From: Oehlia diaphana | Lineage: Eukaryota > Glomeromycota > Glomeromycetes > Glomerales > Glomeraceae | NCBI GenBank assembly: GCA_003833135.1 | Contig: QZLH01000123.1 | Coordinates: 44,036 to 88,886 of the forward strand | DNA: 44,851 nucleotides | Direction of reading: 5' to 3' | The notes under the pieces: generated by a model | The model's database searches: none | What the model was told of the DNA's origin: nothing | Seen by the model: the letters and a program-made list of their open reading frames with translations, nothing else | Made by a program: the position numbers and the translations under genes | Part shown: positions 21,290 to 32,564 of the stretch, piece by piece | How the letters are laid out: every line of letters begins with the position of its first letter | How positions within the stretch are numbered: the stretch's first letter is position 1

Positions 21290-23113
21290 ATGACAGATAT
21301 CAAACTTACTTGTCTTATTCGTGAAAATCTTCCTGAAGATGCTTTTGAAATTGAAATTGGAAAGTTTGATTCCGTTTATTATTTAAAGGAGATTATCATA
21401 GAGAAAATACCAAAAGAATTTATAGACGCTATAAACCTAGGCATTGAAAATTTTATCACTGATCCTAAATTTCTTAAATTATGGAAAGTTAATATCTCTA
21501 TCAATGAAAAAAAGAAGTTTGAGCAACTCAAGAATCATACATTGTCAATTAAAGAAATATTAGGTGGTGAAGAAATAACAAACAAGTATATTGATTATTA
21601 TTTCTCTAATGATATTCTTTATTGTAAAGATTTCATTCATATTATTGTTGAACTTCCCATAGGTATTGGTGAGTAAAAATTTAGACACGTGCATTTATTT
21701 TATTTGTATATACTATAATTACTCATAATAATTTCTAATGTTTATGTAGATAAAAATCTTAAAAAATCTTGGGATTCTTTGAGAAATGGGAAAGTTATTA
21801 ACATCAAGATGTCTAAGGATCATCCTTGTTATCAATTCATTTCCCTTTCTAAGGATGTTTCCTATCTTCTAGGTAATGATAATGAAAAACAATTTTTATT
21901 AATTCGTGATTGCTATCACCACCTTGCTGATAGTATTCTTAATGATGAAATTAGCAAGCGTTGGCATATTGTTGGCAATCCAGGGACTGGGTTAACCTAT
22001 TTTAGTTATTATTTACTTTATCAACTTGCACAGCAAAATAAAATCGTTATATATGCTAGTAAAGATAATGATTGCATCGTTGTATTTAGCAAAAATTACA
22101 CCTTATATTATAGTTATGATATTTATGAACGCTATTTCCTTAAATATTTTAACACTCCAGATTCTTATTATGTTGTAGATAACAAAATACCATCATTAGT
22201 ACTTTGTACTTTAAAGACGATCCTTATCACTTCACCCTATAGACCCTATTACAAAAATTATGAAAAGGAATATACAAGTTGTAGACGATATATGTCAGTA
22301 TGGTCTTGGGAAGAGATCAATATATGCAGACATGTAAATTTTCATCATCTTAGCCAAGGAGAAGTTTGGGAATTATACATGAAATGGGGTGGAATTCCTT
22401 TATTTACATTAAATTATGCTCTCAATAAAAGTAAACAAAAACTTCTTCAGAGAGCAATTGATATTGTTGATCATAATTTATTGAGGTATTATGGTGAAAT
22501 ATTTGTTGAAAAAGATATTAGATACATGCTTGCACATATCTTCACAAATGAAAGAAATGATATGATTTTACAATTTGCTTCTGCATACGTTTCTGAAAAG
22601 TTTGTAAATAAGCTAGAAATCTATGAAAAGGATAAGTTGATAACAAGTGAATATTTTGGTCTCTATAATGCAGTATTTGAATATATTGCTCATCGTACCT
22701 TGTCAAATGGAGGGTCATTTGAGATTCATCCTTTATTCAAATCAATAGATAATTCTAAACTTACAATGTCTAAGAGAGAAAAGCTGATATTTAGTGATAT
22801 TGATGATATTGAACCTGACAAGTACTGTATACCAAGTAAAAAGAATTTTATATGTGACATCAATGCAATAGTTTCTCCAAACATGTTTTTTATATTTTCT
22901 GCTTATAAAAAATATTTTAAGGATATGAAAGATCTGGAATTGGAAAAATTAATTGACAAATTTATTGACAAATCAGATAAGTCAATAATTGAACTTTATT
23001 TTGTTACACCAAAACATGAAAAGGCAATTATTAGAAATAGTAAGAATTTACCATCATTGAATGATCGTCTCAGGCAATATGTTCTGGAGCTTGATTTAAT
23101 AAAGATATTATAG
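21290..23113 (+). CDS. Crinkler (CRN)-like protein, 580 aa
   Basis: There are two exons, 21290-21668 and 21750-23113, with an 81-bp intron (gtgagt...tatgtag) that keeps the frame. Residues 1-127 match the Crinkler N-terminal ubiquitin-like domain: TCLIRENLPEDAFEIEIGK, LWKVNISI and an HIIVELP end. The C-terminal part is a P-loop ATPase-like module of the CRN/RHS type. The Walker A region reads GNPGTGLT at about residues 202-209. This is followed by TILITSPYRPYY (strand with the Walker B position), RYMSVWSWEEI and KWGGIP, all typical of that family. Residue 208 is Leu where the P-loop Lys is expected, so nucleotide binding may be lost. Crinklers were defined as host-directed effectors of oomycetes and also occur in mycorrhizal fungi, where nuclear action is reported. 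No classical signal peptide is visible. A role here is inferred only from family. Confidence 0.85.
21669..21749 (+). other. Intron of the Crinkler-like gene
   Basis: The donor GTGAGT and acceptor TATGTAG bound 81 bases. Reading through the donor gives an immediate in-frame stop (GAG TAA), and removing the intron joins ATT-G to AT as Ile-Asp. The intron separates the ubiquitin-like domain from the ATPase module almost exactly. Confidence 0.85.
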
Positions 23114-24720
23114 GTAACTATCAAATATTTTATAATATGATAAAATATTGATATGAGAAGTTTCTTTTATAACTAGCAACAAATATTCATTTTTGTGTAA
23201 AAATTGAAAAAAAAATAAAATTTTCTTTTGTATATACCAGGTGGTATGTACTACCCTATTAATTAATAATAAATTTCAGAAATCAGAATATATGGTAAAT
23301 TGGTGAGATTGTGCCTGTAATATCATGTTGGGGCAAAATTATACTGCGTTATCGTGTTGTTGCAACACCATCTTGTTGTACTTCTAGTATATATATTGTA
23401 TATTTCTTATAACATAATGGATAAAATTATATTGATTATCTAAACTCATAAACAAAAAAAGTTTAATGTTATACTAATTGTATATTAATAAAATAAATGA
23501 CTGAATTCGTAAATTTAATTGTATGGTTTATAAAAGAACAGATAAAACGATATGATCATATGAATGATTTTTCTGTCTCATAACGTTTAAAGTTAATCGG
23601 ATTATTAATCTTGAACTGCACATCTTATTAATGAGTTCACAAGCTTGTAAATACGTCCAATTGTCAATATATTGACGATGAACGTGTCTAGAAAGCTTAA
23701 ATATTGCTGATCAATATATTGGAGCAAAGATTGATCATAGTAATGTAATGAGTAAATATGCACAGGTTAAATTATGAATAGTGTTCTCCATATCCTTGTA
23801 ATTATTTATAAACTTGTATCTTTTTTTTAATTTCATATCGTCGAAAACATCTTATAGAATTGGATTGTTTGAGAAATTCGAAGTCAAAATATGAAACGTT
23901 CATTTGATTAATTCATGCAACTAAAAAAAATAAAGTTTCTAGTAAATCTCGATACATTCATTATTCGGCAATACAGTGAAAAAATTTCGGAGGTAATATT
24001 TTTCTATTAAGATTTTGTGCTGAAGTCACGTGAGTCATGTGGTGAACGATGCGAATATAGTTTATTTTTTTTTTCTTATATGTATTTATTTAATTTGCAC
24101 CTAACAAGGTTTTACTTTTTAAAGCATATTTAAGTGGAAAAAGACCTTTTTATTTTCTATATATTTCTACAGTTGTTCATAAAATGCAAGGAAAATGCAA
24201 GACATATTCTCTTTCTACGGCTATTTTATACAAATGAACCGCCTTTTCTTTATTAACATATATTTAAATTTTATGACTATAAATATTCCCAAGTTTATAT
24301 AATAGAAAGAAGGCTATACGCAATATACTAAATGAAACTTTATTTAAATAATTTATATACGTTTAATATTTACTAATTCAGACGTTCATATTCTTTCCAC
24401 TATTTGAATATGATCCCATTAGGTCATCAGACGAGCTTCAACGGTTCTTCTAGTGATAGCACCCTTTCTTATTATAGAGCTGAGAGGATTAAAATCTAAT
24501 GGAAAGTGATAAAAAATGATGGCTCTGATGATGATTCTTCATAGGTTAGTAAAACTAGCATATAATGTTAAACGATATAATAATTATCTAAATCTTTGAA
24601 ATTAAATAAATTGATTCACGTACAGAAACGTGATTCGGGGACAAATCCCGAAAATCCTGATACCTGAACTTTCACATGATTTTGGTATTACATTTGTGTA
24701 AATTTGTGTAAAGGGCTATA
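23114..24720. other. AT-rich spacer, no supported gene
   Basis: Stops are frequent in all frames and no RNA gene or long repeat is seen. Short direct motifs (gttgttgcaacaccatcttgttg near 23355) give a small hairpin possibility. Polyadenylation of the Crinkler-like gene could use AATAAA near 23214. Confidence 0.4.
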
Positions 24721-25065
24721 CTAATTTTCGCCTAAGGTATTGACATTAGCTCGGATTCCATGTAATGACGGCAGATGTTGATCAATCGGACCCGGTTCAC
24801 CAGCAAGAATCAATGCAAAAATTAGTATAACCAAAGTAATTCCGATTGTAAATAGCTTAATAAATGTACGTATGACGGATTTGCTCCGCGGACTTGTCTT
24901 TCTATATATTAAAAATGAAAATGTAAAATTAATTTTTTTTTTATTTGTTCATACTTGTAAAACATAATAACTTTACCTTTTTCGGTTATATAAAAAAAGG
25001 TTACACAAGTAGACATCATTTGCATCATTTGCAAATGATATTGATAAAAATGTAGAAACAATGGG
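24721..25065 (-). CDS. 3' exons of small single-pass membrane protein
   Basis: Two exons on the minus strand, 25065-24977 and 24901-24721, are separated by an intron with gtaaag donor and atatatag acceptor, and the frame is continuous across it. The encoded 89-residue end starts PIVSTFLSISFANDANDVYL, then NLFLYNRKRKTSPRSK, then a hydrophobic helix LFTIGITLVILIFALILAG, and ends with a polar tail containing EPGPIDQHLPSLHGIR. The basic segment before the helix would favour a cytosolic N-terminal side. The first exon begins in mid-gene after a ttttcag acceptor; no ATG is found between it and the plus-strand gene starting at 25200, so the 5' exon is missing or further upstream. No family is recognised. 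Splice signals and amino-acid content make it credible. Confidence 0.5.
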
Positions 25066-25107
25066 CTGAAAATACAAATGGATAATTATGCATATATATA
25101 TATACTG

Positions 25108-25152
25108 TTTTTTTTTAAAAAAAAAAAATAAAAAAAAAAAATTTTTTTTTTT
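25108..25152. repeat. Alternating T/A homopolymer runs
   Basis: T9, A12, T, A11 and T11 runs follow each other and can pair. They lie in the presumed shared promoter region between the minus-strand membrane gene and the plus-strand gene at 25200. Confidence 0.8.
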
Positions 25153-25199
25153 CTCCTCTCGATATAAATTTTATCGATAATACTACTTACAGTATAAAG

Positions 25200-26010
25200 A
25201 TGTCTGATATTGCTGAAATTCTTGAAGATAAACAAAATCAAAATGGTGACAATAATAATAATAAGAGTTTACGACTAGAAGCGCTTAATATACAAGCGTG
25301 GGCAGGATTATTTTACATATTAATTTGGAATCCAATATGGACTATATTATGTTTTATATGGGTATTGGTTACATGTCTATTAAGTATAATTACGTTAGTT
25401 TTCCCGCCTTTAGGATTTATAGTTTGTATTGGAACCGTTATTTCTTGGAGGTAATATAAAAAATTAAATACGTGGTATTAGGTTAATATCATGTAATATA
25501 ATATATCATTAATTATCAACAAATTTAATTAATTAACTAATTAATTTTTATATTATTTAAAGAACCTTGGCGAGAGTTGAACTATTAACGACAACGTTTA
25601 GTTCAAATCCTAAACATTTTCATAACGATACAGTCCCGCAAATAACTCGTCGTATGGCGCTTCCACTTTTAACTCGTATTTCAGAAACTCAAGGAGGTCC
25701 TTTTACGGCTCCTCACACTAATTTTTGTCGAAAAACAAAAGAATTTTGTTTTAATGAATATACATTAAATTGTGCTATTTATTTTTTGGGAAGAAAACCT
25801 TTATCAATGATTTATTATTTTATTAAATATCTTTTGCTTTTGGTATTTAGTTTCTTTCCTTTAACAGTATGTATTTTACCTCATATGTGTAAATCTTCTA
25901 GAATTACTGGTGCTGCTGAAGTTTATTATTCTAGACGTTGGTTGTTACCTGGTTGGGTTAAATCTCAAAGAGATCAAAATCAACAACAGAATATGGCGAT
26001 GGTGGCGTAA
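25200..26010 (+). CDS. Multi-pass membrane protein, 232 aa
   Basis: There are two exons, 25200-25450 and 25563-26010. The 112-bp intron (gtaata...tttaaag) splits an Arg codon and preserves the frame. After a soluble Asn-rich start (about 30 residues) come two adjacent membrane helices at about 34-84, including GLFYILIWNPIWTILCFIWV and a PPLG turn. An extramembrane loop with TFSSNPKHFHND follows, then a second hydrophobic pair at about 166-190 (MIYYFIKYLLLLVFSFFPL), and a short C-terminal tail with YYSRRWLLPGWV and a Gln-rich end. The two-plus-two helix layout and the SWR.LAR.EL motif after the second helix recall the bacterial 'putative sensor' membrane domain (PF13796), but this is a resemblance from memory only. 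Function is unknown. Confidence 0.75.
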
Positions 26011-27549
26011 TATTCTTTTCTTTTTTTTATTTTCTTTCGCTTCATTTACCTATATCATTATTCAATTAAATATGTAATTAGCTTGTATAATATTTTTGAA
26101 AGTATAATATAACTTTTATTAGTAACATTAAGATTTTCACTTTTTTACGAAATTGGAAAATGATTCTGATTAAAATATTTTCGGTTTCTATAGTTTCTAT
26201 TGAATATTTTTTTTTAAAAAATAATACTCCATCGAAAAAATATATTTTAGTGTAACACCTTTCTATTAAAGAATAATGTAACTTATCGAATACGTGATCG
26301 AACTACCGTTCATTTCAGATTGATCAATTAAGATTTTGTTTATTAATACTAGAGGCCTGCATTTCTTCTAATAAAATTCTTTATATAGAAAGTGAGTAAC
26401 TTAGATTGGTAACATAAAGTCGCATATTTTACGTACATTTATATTAATTATAGTGTGTACAGTACGTAGATAAAGTATCATCTTCCTTATGATATACACA
26501 GAATCATTGTTGATTACCTAATTATTTCTCCCAGCAAATTCTTTTTCTTATTAAATGATGAGAAGTTAAAAATTCTTAAAGAACTTAAGTGTGGAAAATT
26601 GTGAAGATTCGACAAATAAGGATATTTAATTATGGGACGATAATCCAAAGTAAAGCTTCAAGGAATAAAGAGTTAAAGACCAAAGAAGGAAGAATTAAAG
26701 GAGTATGAAGAAGTGAATACGATTTATTCGACGAGGCTTCCGAAAAAAGATGAAAATGACGAAGACAAAAGAACTCGAGCAAAAACGTATCAAGACAGGT
26801 AAAAATAAATATAAGTTTAGAAGAAAAAAAGTAAACTGGGTTCACAAATGTAGATTGTATATATAGATTTTTAGATAGGTGTAAGTCATCAGGTAATTAT
26901 TCTAATTCTCGTATATCGTATAATAAATAAATAATAAAATAAATAAATAAAAATGAAACATATTGTTACTTTTTTTGTTTAATGAATACATTTTATGAAT
27001 AACACGATTGAAATTAACAAAAGGAACATATAAAACATATAAATTCTTAGGGTTCTTTAACGTCATTTTAAGAATTAAATATAAGGGTTGGAGTGATGGT
27101 TAAAAGAATGGAAGAATTTTGCCAAATTACAGGCTTATAAACTTTTGTTCAGCAGGTATGGGAACCATTCAAATATTAACCTTTATTAAAATAGCTTTAA
27201 TATTTATAATAATATTAATTCTTTTATATGGATTACTGTCATTTTTCCTTGTAATAGAGTGTAAAAGCACTAATATATAATATCTTCTTAAGAAAATTTT
27301 TTTAAAGATAAATGTCTAAATTTTTGATCACGTGACAGTCGTGACGTATCTAAGGGGAGAGCTTCCATGTTGCGGCACTTTCTATTCGCTTTTAATAATT
27401 CATCGCCTCCACCTTTTTATAAATTTCACCTTTCCGCTTGTTTATACTAATGTTTAAGTTCAACTGGGTAATTTATCATTTTTCATCATCAAAAATGTTT
27501 TGTGGACTATTGTTTGAATTCTTTTTCTTTATTAACCATTGTACCAACG
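26011..27549. other. AT-rich spacer
   Basis: No credible gene is seen. At 26350-26361 CTAGAGGCCTGCA resembles one end of the hAT-like miniature element at 785 (TAGAGGTCTGCA), but no matching second end was found nearby. Near 27410-27430 a patch reading cctccaccttttta looks promoter-like but precedes nothing recognisable on the plus strand. Confidence 0.4.
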
Positions 27550-28665
27550 AGTTCCTACATTCAGCCGATTTTTTATAACATTCAAATGCTTTATTTAGTT
27601 TCAACTATTTCTTTTTCTGCCAATGTTTTATAACAATTTAAATACTTTAAATTCATTATTTTCGACACCTTTACCTAACCTATAACATTCTACAAGATAA
27701 ATGTTTACACCCGTATTTTTATTATCGGCCGCTTGTTGATACCAATAAACAGATTTTTTCATCCTTTCTAGACTCTAGTTCCAATACCAAATTCATAACA
27801 ATGCCTTAAATAAATTGTCCAGAAATATTTCCACAGATTTTTTGATATAAATTAAAAGCGGTAGTATGATTTTTTTTCGTTCCATATCCATTATTATAAC
27901 ATTTAACGAGATAAACTTGAGCAATTGAATAATTTTTTTACGTAGCTTTGGAAAATAATTGAAATATCTTATAATTCATATTATCGGGCATTGAGTTAAA
28001 TATACAGTATTATACTGGTCGCTGGGATTGAATTCATTACTTTTTTAAAAATAGATTTATTCTCATTAATGTCATAAACGATCAGCGTACGAGTTTCTTT
28101 ACGTTCGATAATAGATTTAAGAGTTGAAGAATAACTGGGCGTTTATCTGGTCCATATTCCCAAAATTCTAATTAAAGAATTAAATTAGCAAAAAATAAAT
28201 TAAAAATTCATTACTCTTTTTTTAGAACTTTTATTATTACTTGTATATAATTTTCTATAATGAATTAAATTTCCATCAATGTTTTTTTCTCTTTTCCTTC
28301 TTGTATAGCTAATTGTAAACTTATATCTATCATAAACATCGGAACAAAATGGCTTACGCTCAATTTGATAATCGTTGATAAAACTTTTTTGAATCCATAT
28401 ACAGTAACTATATAAGGTATTGCACCAAATACTTTTGACGCATTATTCGATGCTTCAGCTATTTTTCTTGAAAAACCAAAACTTAATTCTCTCTGATGTA
28501 CGAGTACTATATTATCTACATGCTAATATATTAAAAAAAAATAACATCTTTTTTTCAAAAACCATTGATTGTAATACGTTTTACCTTACTAGTGAAAAAA
28601 AAAAATGATGATTAAATTTTTCGTATACAAAGAGTTTATCAGATCACGATGAATAATTTCCAAAA
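27550..28665 (-). pseudogene. Decayed protein kinase-Sel1 repeat gene
   Basis: Reading the minus strand from 28665, the pieces follow the order of the intact kinase-Sel1 gene at 36-42 kb. IIHRDL (catalytic loop) sits at the position of an exon end, but the donor now reads ATAAAC instead of GT. After the acceptor atattag (near 28525) come NIVLVHQ and FSRKIAEASNNASKVFGAIPY (activation segment). ISLQLAIQEGK then needs a frame change to continue as REKNIDG..HYRKLYT. Next are EFWEYGPDKRP (kinase end) and Sel1-type scraps [22 protein letters not shown] and [15 protein letters not shown]. The DFG motif is lost and there are several frameshifts and stops. The P-loop half is absent upstream of 28665. 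It is clearly non-functional. Confidence 0.85.
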
Positions 28666-28666
28666 C

Positions 28667-29330
28667 TAAATGGTACCAATTAAAAGAAAATGATAGGATG
28701 ATCAGGTGATTAATATCAGATTTAGGCCGAAATTTGATTTCGAGCCGTAGTTACGTTTTTTGGCAAAGTTATGCATGAATCGCATGTGTAACGTCACTTG
28801 ACGTATTTTAAGTAATTACAATGGAATTAAAAAAAAAAATTCTCAACTGTTACTTTATTTCCTTTATTATGCCATGAATTCGAATAATATTATCATGATG
28901 ACCGTAATAATATTAACTAATACATCAAAATTCATTATTTTATAATTTTTTTTTCAAGACTAATTTTAACTCAGAGTGATTTAACCTGCTAATAAATTTT
29001 ATATAATTACATAATATTGTCAAAAACAGGTAACAATAAAAAACAAAAGACATTGTCAACAACAATGAAAAAAAACCTGGTCATTGTGCTCTATAATGTT
29101 CCAAATAAATAAAATCTAAACACAAATAATTTTTTTTTTTTCAAAAAAAAAAACATGATTGGTGTAAAATATGTATTTTAAGGGGGTGATCTAACCTAGA
29201 TTATTTAACCCGGCGGCAAGTTAAGCAAAACTCCGAAAAATAAATAAATAAAATCAAAATAAAATAAAATAATATTTTATATATGATTTTACCTCATTAA
29301 TAATTTATTTAATAATAATTATATTTATAA
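28667..29330. other. AT-rich spacer
   Basis: No gene is visible. An A/T homopolymer pair at 29130-29152 (T12, C, A11) is the only notable structure. Confidence 0.4.
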
Positions 29331-29451
29331 GTTATTGTGCTTTGCTTTGCAACGATTAACATCACAATTATTAACCAGTAAATAGCAGATGATTGGTAAA
29401 GATTTGGCCACGTAAATAATTGTGATATTAATCGTTGCAAAGCACAATAAC
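29331..29451. repeat. Long inverted repeat (hairpin element)
   Basis: The left arm 29331-29372 and right arm 29415-29451 are reverse complements (gttattgtgctttgc...aacgattaa.atcacaattatt). They differ by one 5-base insertion in the left arm (ctttg repeated) and one substitution. The loop is 42 bases. The 37-bp stem is far longer than chance for this composition. There is no coding content. It may be a foldback or MITE-type element, or a source of a hairpin RNA if transcribed. Confidence 0.88.
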
Positions 29452-30950
29452 GATATTATAGTGTGACCCATTGACTTTAGCTTAATTGTAGCTTAACATT
29501 AATTATAGCTTATTTTTGATTTTTTAAAAATAACAAAATTATCGGCAATTATATTTAATTTACGGAGCACGATAATATTTATTATCATTAAAGAATTTCA
29601 AAGCGAATAATTTATTAAGATTTTTATAATTAGTCAAAACAACTTTTCCAAATGCAACGACTCATATCGTCTGCTTATATTTTTTGATTTTTTGAAATAA
29701 TTAATATATTATATATATATATATATAAACAAAAATTATTTCTCTTTTTTTTCAAGAGAAAAAAAAAAAAAATCATTTGTTCGAATTCAAATTGATCAAC
29801 AATTAAGGAAAGCCTGTGATGATCATCTCATCAGTATTGATTATTTTTAAAATTGTTTATCTAGTTATAATATAATTGACAAAAAAATATATATAAATTT
29901 CATCAGAAAAAATGGTTTTTACACTCAACTTGATCACCACCGATGATCATTAGCAATCCCCCATATACAAATGATTTACAAATCCATTCAAATTTCCCTA
30001 TTAGTTTGTTTACAATCTTAACTAACAAACAAATATAATAATATTTGGCTAAATCCGAAATCTGCGCCCGCGCAGTTACGGGTTTGATTTAAAAAAAAAT
30101 ATTGTGTAACATTGTTTTTTGGGGGAATGGCTGGTTTTCTAACAAATATTTAAATTTGAAAATATAAATATTAAATATAATTTCTCGGGTTCACATTATT
30201 ATACATTATTATATAACACGTATCCCGAGTATTTGTTTTAATATTAAAGATGTTTTTTAAAAAAATTTTATTTATAAATTACATCATGTATGGTATAAAG
30301 CAAAGTATTAAATTATATATTATTAAAGAATTTTATTATTTTTTTTTTTCATGAGAAAAATTGTTCCTTCTTTCCAGAATAAGATGTATTGTTATATGCA
30401 TAAAATGTATAAAAAAAAGTATTTAAGGAAATTTAGGCGCAATTTCAGTATTTTCTAATTTTCTATGTAGGCTATATGTATAAATCGATTCAGATAAAGA
30501 TAAAGATAATATATATTTATATTTGAAAAACATTTATGTGGATGTTTATACCACGTTTCCGTATTTCCTGTAAAGACTCGTAAATTTAACTAATTGGATC
30601 AACAGTTTGTTAGACACAATCATAATCAATGAGTCATAATTGGGTATAGTTGCACAGTACTAATTGAATTCAACTTTATCCTAACGCACAAGCCAACGAT
30701 ATCAAACATGATTATCAACATGATTTATCGTGTGACTAATACCTTATTTATTATTTGTAATTATTAATCTCAAATAATTACCCCAGTTTCTTATAAATAA
30801 GTTTTTTCCATTTGCGAATTCGTCATATCCGGAAGAAATACTGAAAATAGTACAACATCATAATTAAAAAAGTTATGTCAATTGAGAGAGAGAGAGCTTC
30901 TTTTGCTAATTTTATAATCGAAAATTCACTAATTAGAATGTCTTATTTGA
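29452..30950. other. AT-rich spacer with (AT)n microsatellite
   Basis: There is a dinucleotide AT run at about 29704-29727 and an inverted pair CTCGGG / CCCGAG at about 30184 and 30225. A GC-rich spot (ctgcgcccgcgcag, near 30062) is a small perfect hairpin sequence. No coding sequence or RNA gene is supported. Confidence 0.45.
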
Positions 30951-31958
30951 TTAGACAATTTTGGTTAGAATATATTAAAACCTATATCACATTATCACTC
31001 AATTAAAAACCTCGCGTTTTCATAATTACAAGAATTTACAGCTTCAAATATAATCATTAGATTAAATAATTTGCAAATTTTGTGATACAATGTACAAGTA
31101 CTATAAACTCCTTAAAATCAAGTCGCCCCACAAAAAATTGAAAAAAAAAAATTTTTTCATGTTTTGTATTTTACTAGACAATTTTGGTTAAACCCTATAA
31201 TCAATTGATTATTTTCCCGTAATTTTCAGGAATTTACAGTTTCAATTGATATTCAATTGATAATCAGTAAATTTTGTCAATTATGCAAACATTTGGGTAA
31301 TTTTTTTTTTTTTTTTTAAAAATGACATGAAATAAATTGGCAAATTTGGGATAAACTCCTTAAAATCATGTTTTGAAAAGAAAATTCTTATCGCTTGTCG
31401 GTTAGTTTTTTACGAAATAAACTATAAAAATTTTAATAATTTATATATAATAAATACATATACTTATAACAAGTGAACTACAAACTCCTAATAGGGTTTA
31501 ATACTATCTTAGTTATAAATTACTACTACGATTACCTAAATTAGCGCCTATCCAATTTATCCAATTTATTTTACCCTAAGGCAATATTAAGTCGCACAAA
31601 CCTCATTAGTATATATATTTTTCATTTTTCATCTACCCAAAATTACCTCATTGACTAATTCTTCCCCAACTTCTATACAATAATGGCTTATCTGAAACGA
31701 ACAAAGTACAATGCCAAATATAATATTAACGTCCCCAATATTTTGCCCCAAGATATAATGTGATTACGTAATAAACCTTACAATCAATTAAAAAAAAGTT
31801 AATCCGTAATTGCAGGAATATATAACTACGATTGGCTATAAATAAATTTGGCCGATTATGCAGTACTAGATATAACAAACATTCGGGTAAATTTTTTTCC
31901 CTCCACAATGAATTGGCAAATTTTGTGATACAATATATAAACTCCTTAAAATTCAAGT
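30951..31958. repeat. Three diverged copies of a ~180-200-bp repeat
   Basis: Copy 1 is about 30951-31123, copy 2 about 31171-31369 and copy 3 about 31770-31958. They share, in the same order, a gacaattttggtta start (copies 1 and 2), a central aggaatttacag/aagaatttacag block, a gcaaattttgtgatacaat block and the end block ataaactccttaaaatcaag. Spacing varies and A/T insertions are common. No frame is conserved between copies, so this is a non-coding repeat. Confidence 0.65.
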
Positions 31959-32231
31959 TACACCACGAAAATTAAGATCTTGCACGATTAATATAAAGCA
32001 CTGACCATATCAGATATGAACGTTATTTAAATAAAGTAAATTTAATAAAATTACGCGTTTATATTTTTGCATGTGCAAATTAAAGAATATGCCAAACCAG
32101 TAAAAACCTGTAAAGTAGACAAACCCTTGAGTTTACAGTATTGTGTTTAGAGTGTGTTTACAAACGTTTAATAACGTAAAATTTTAATTATCAAGTTTTA
32201 TTTCTTGTTTGTTACTAATATATAGATGCTC

Positions 32232-32268
<37 letters not shown>
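32232..32268. repeat. (AAT)12 microsatellite
   Basis: Twelve uninterrupted AAT units occur in non-coding sequence about 300 bases upstream of the HMG-box gene. Confidence 0.95.
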
Positions 32269-32564
32269 CTTTTTATTGCACTATTTATTAGGCGATTGCT
32301 AGTAATATTTCATAAAACACGCATATAAAGAAAAATAAATTGCTCATAATTTTGCATCTTGTATAAATATGACCAGAATTCAAAAATTCTATGTTGTGCG
32401 TAAAAAGAAAATCCAAAAAAAATTTAAAACAAAAAAAAACAAAAAAATTGTATATATTTAAAAAAAAACAAAAAAAAAATTTATACATATATATATATAT
32501 ATACAAAAAATTACACTTTCTTTTCTTATTTTATAAATATCCATAGACATTACTATATAACGAT

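Noticed and set aside
26350..26362. Second hAT-like miniature element
   Set aside because: Only one end (CTAGAGGCCTGCA) resembles the element at 785; no matching inverted end within several hundred bases.
26630..26845. 71-codon minus-strand frame
   Set aside because: Hydrophobic low-complexity content and a frame in non-coding AT-rich DNA; no splice or start support.
31726..31956. 76-codon minus-strand frame
   Set aside because: It lies across the third copy of the non-coding repeat and is not conserved in the other copies.
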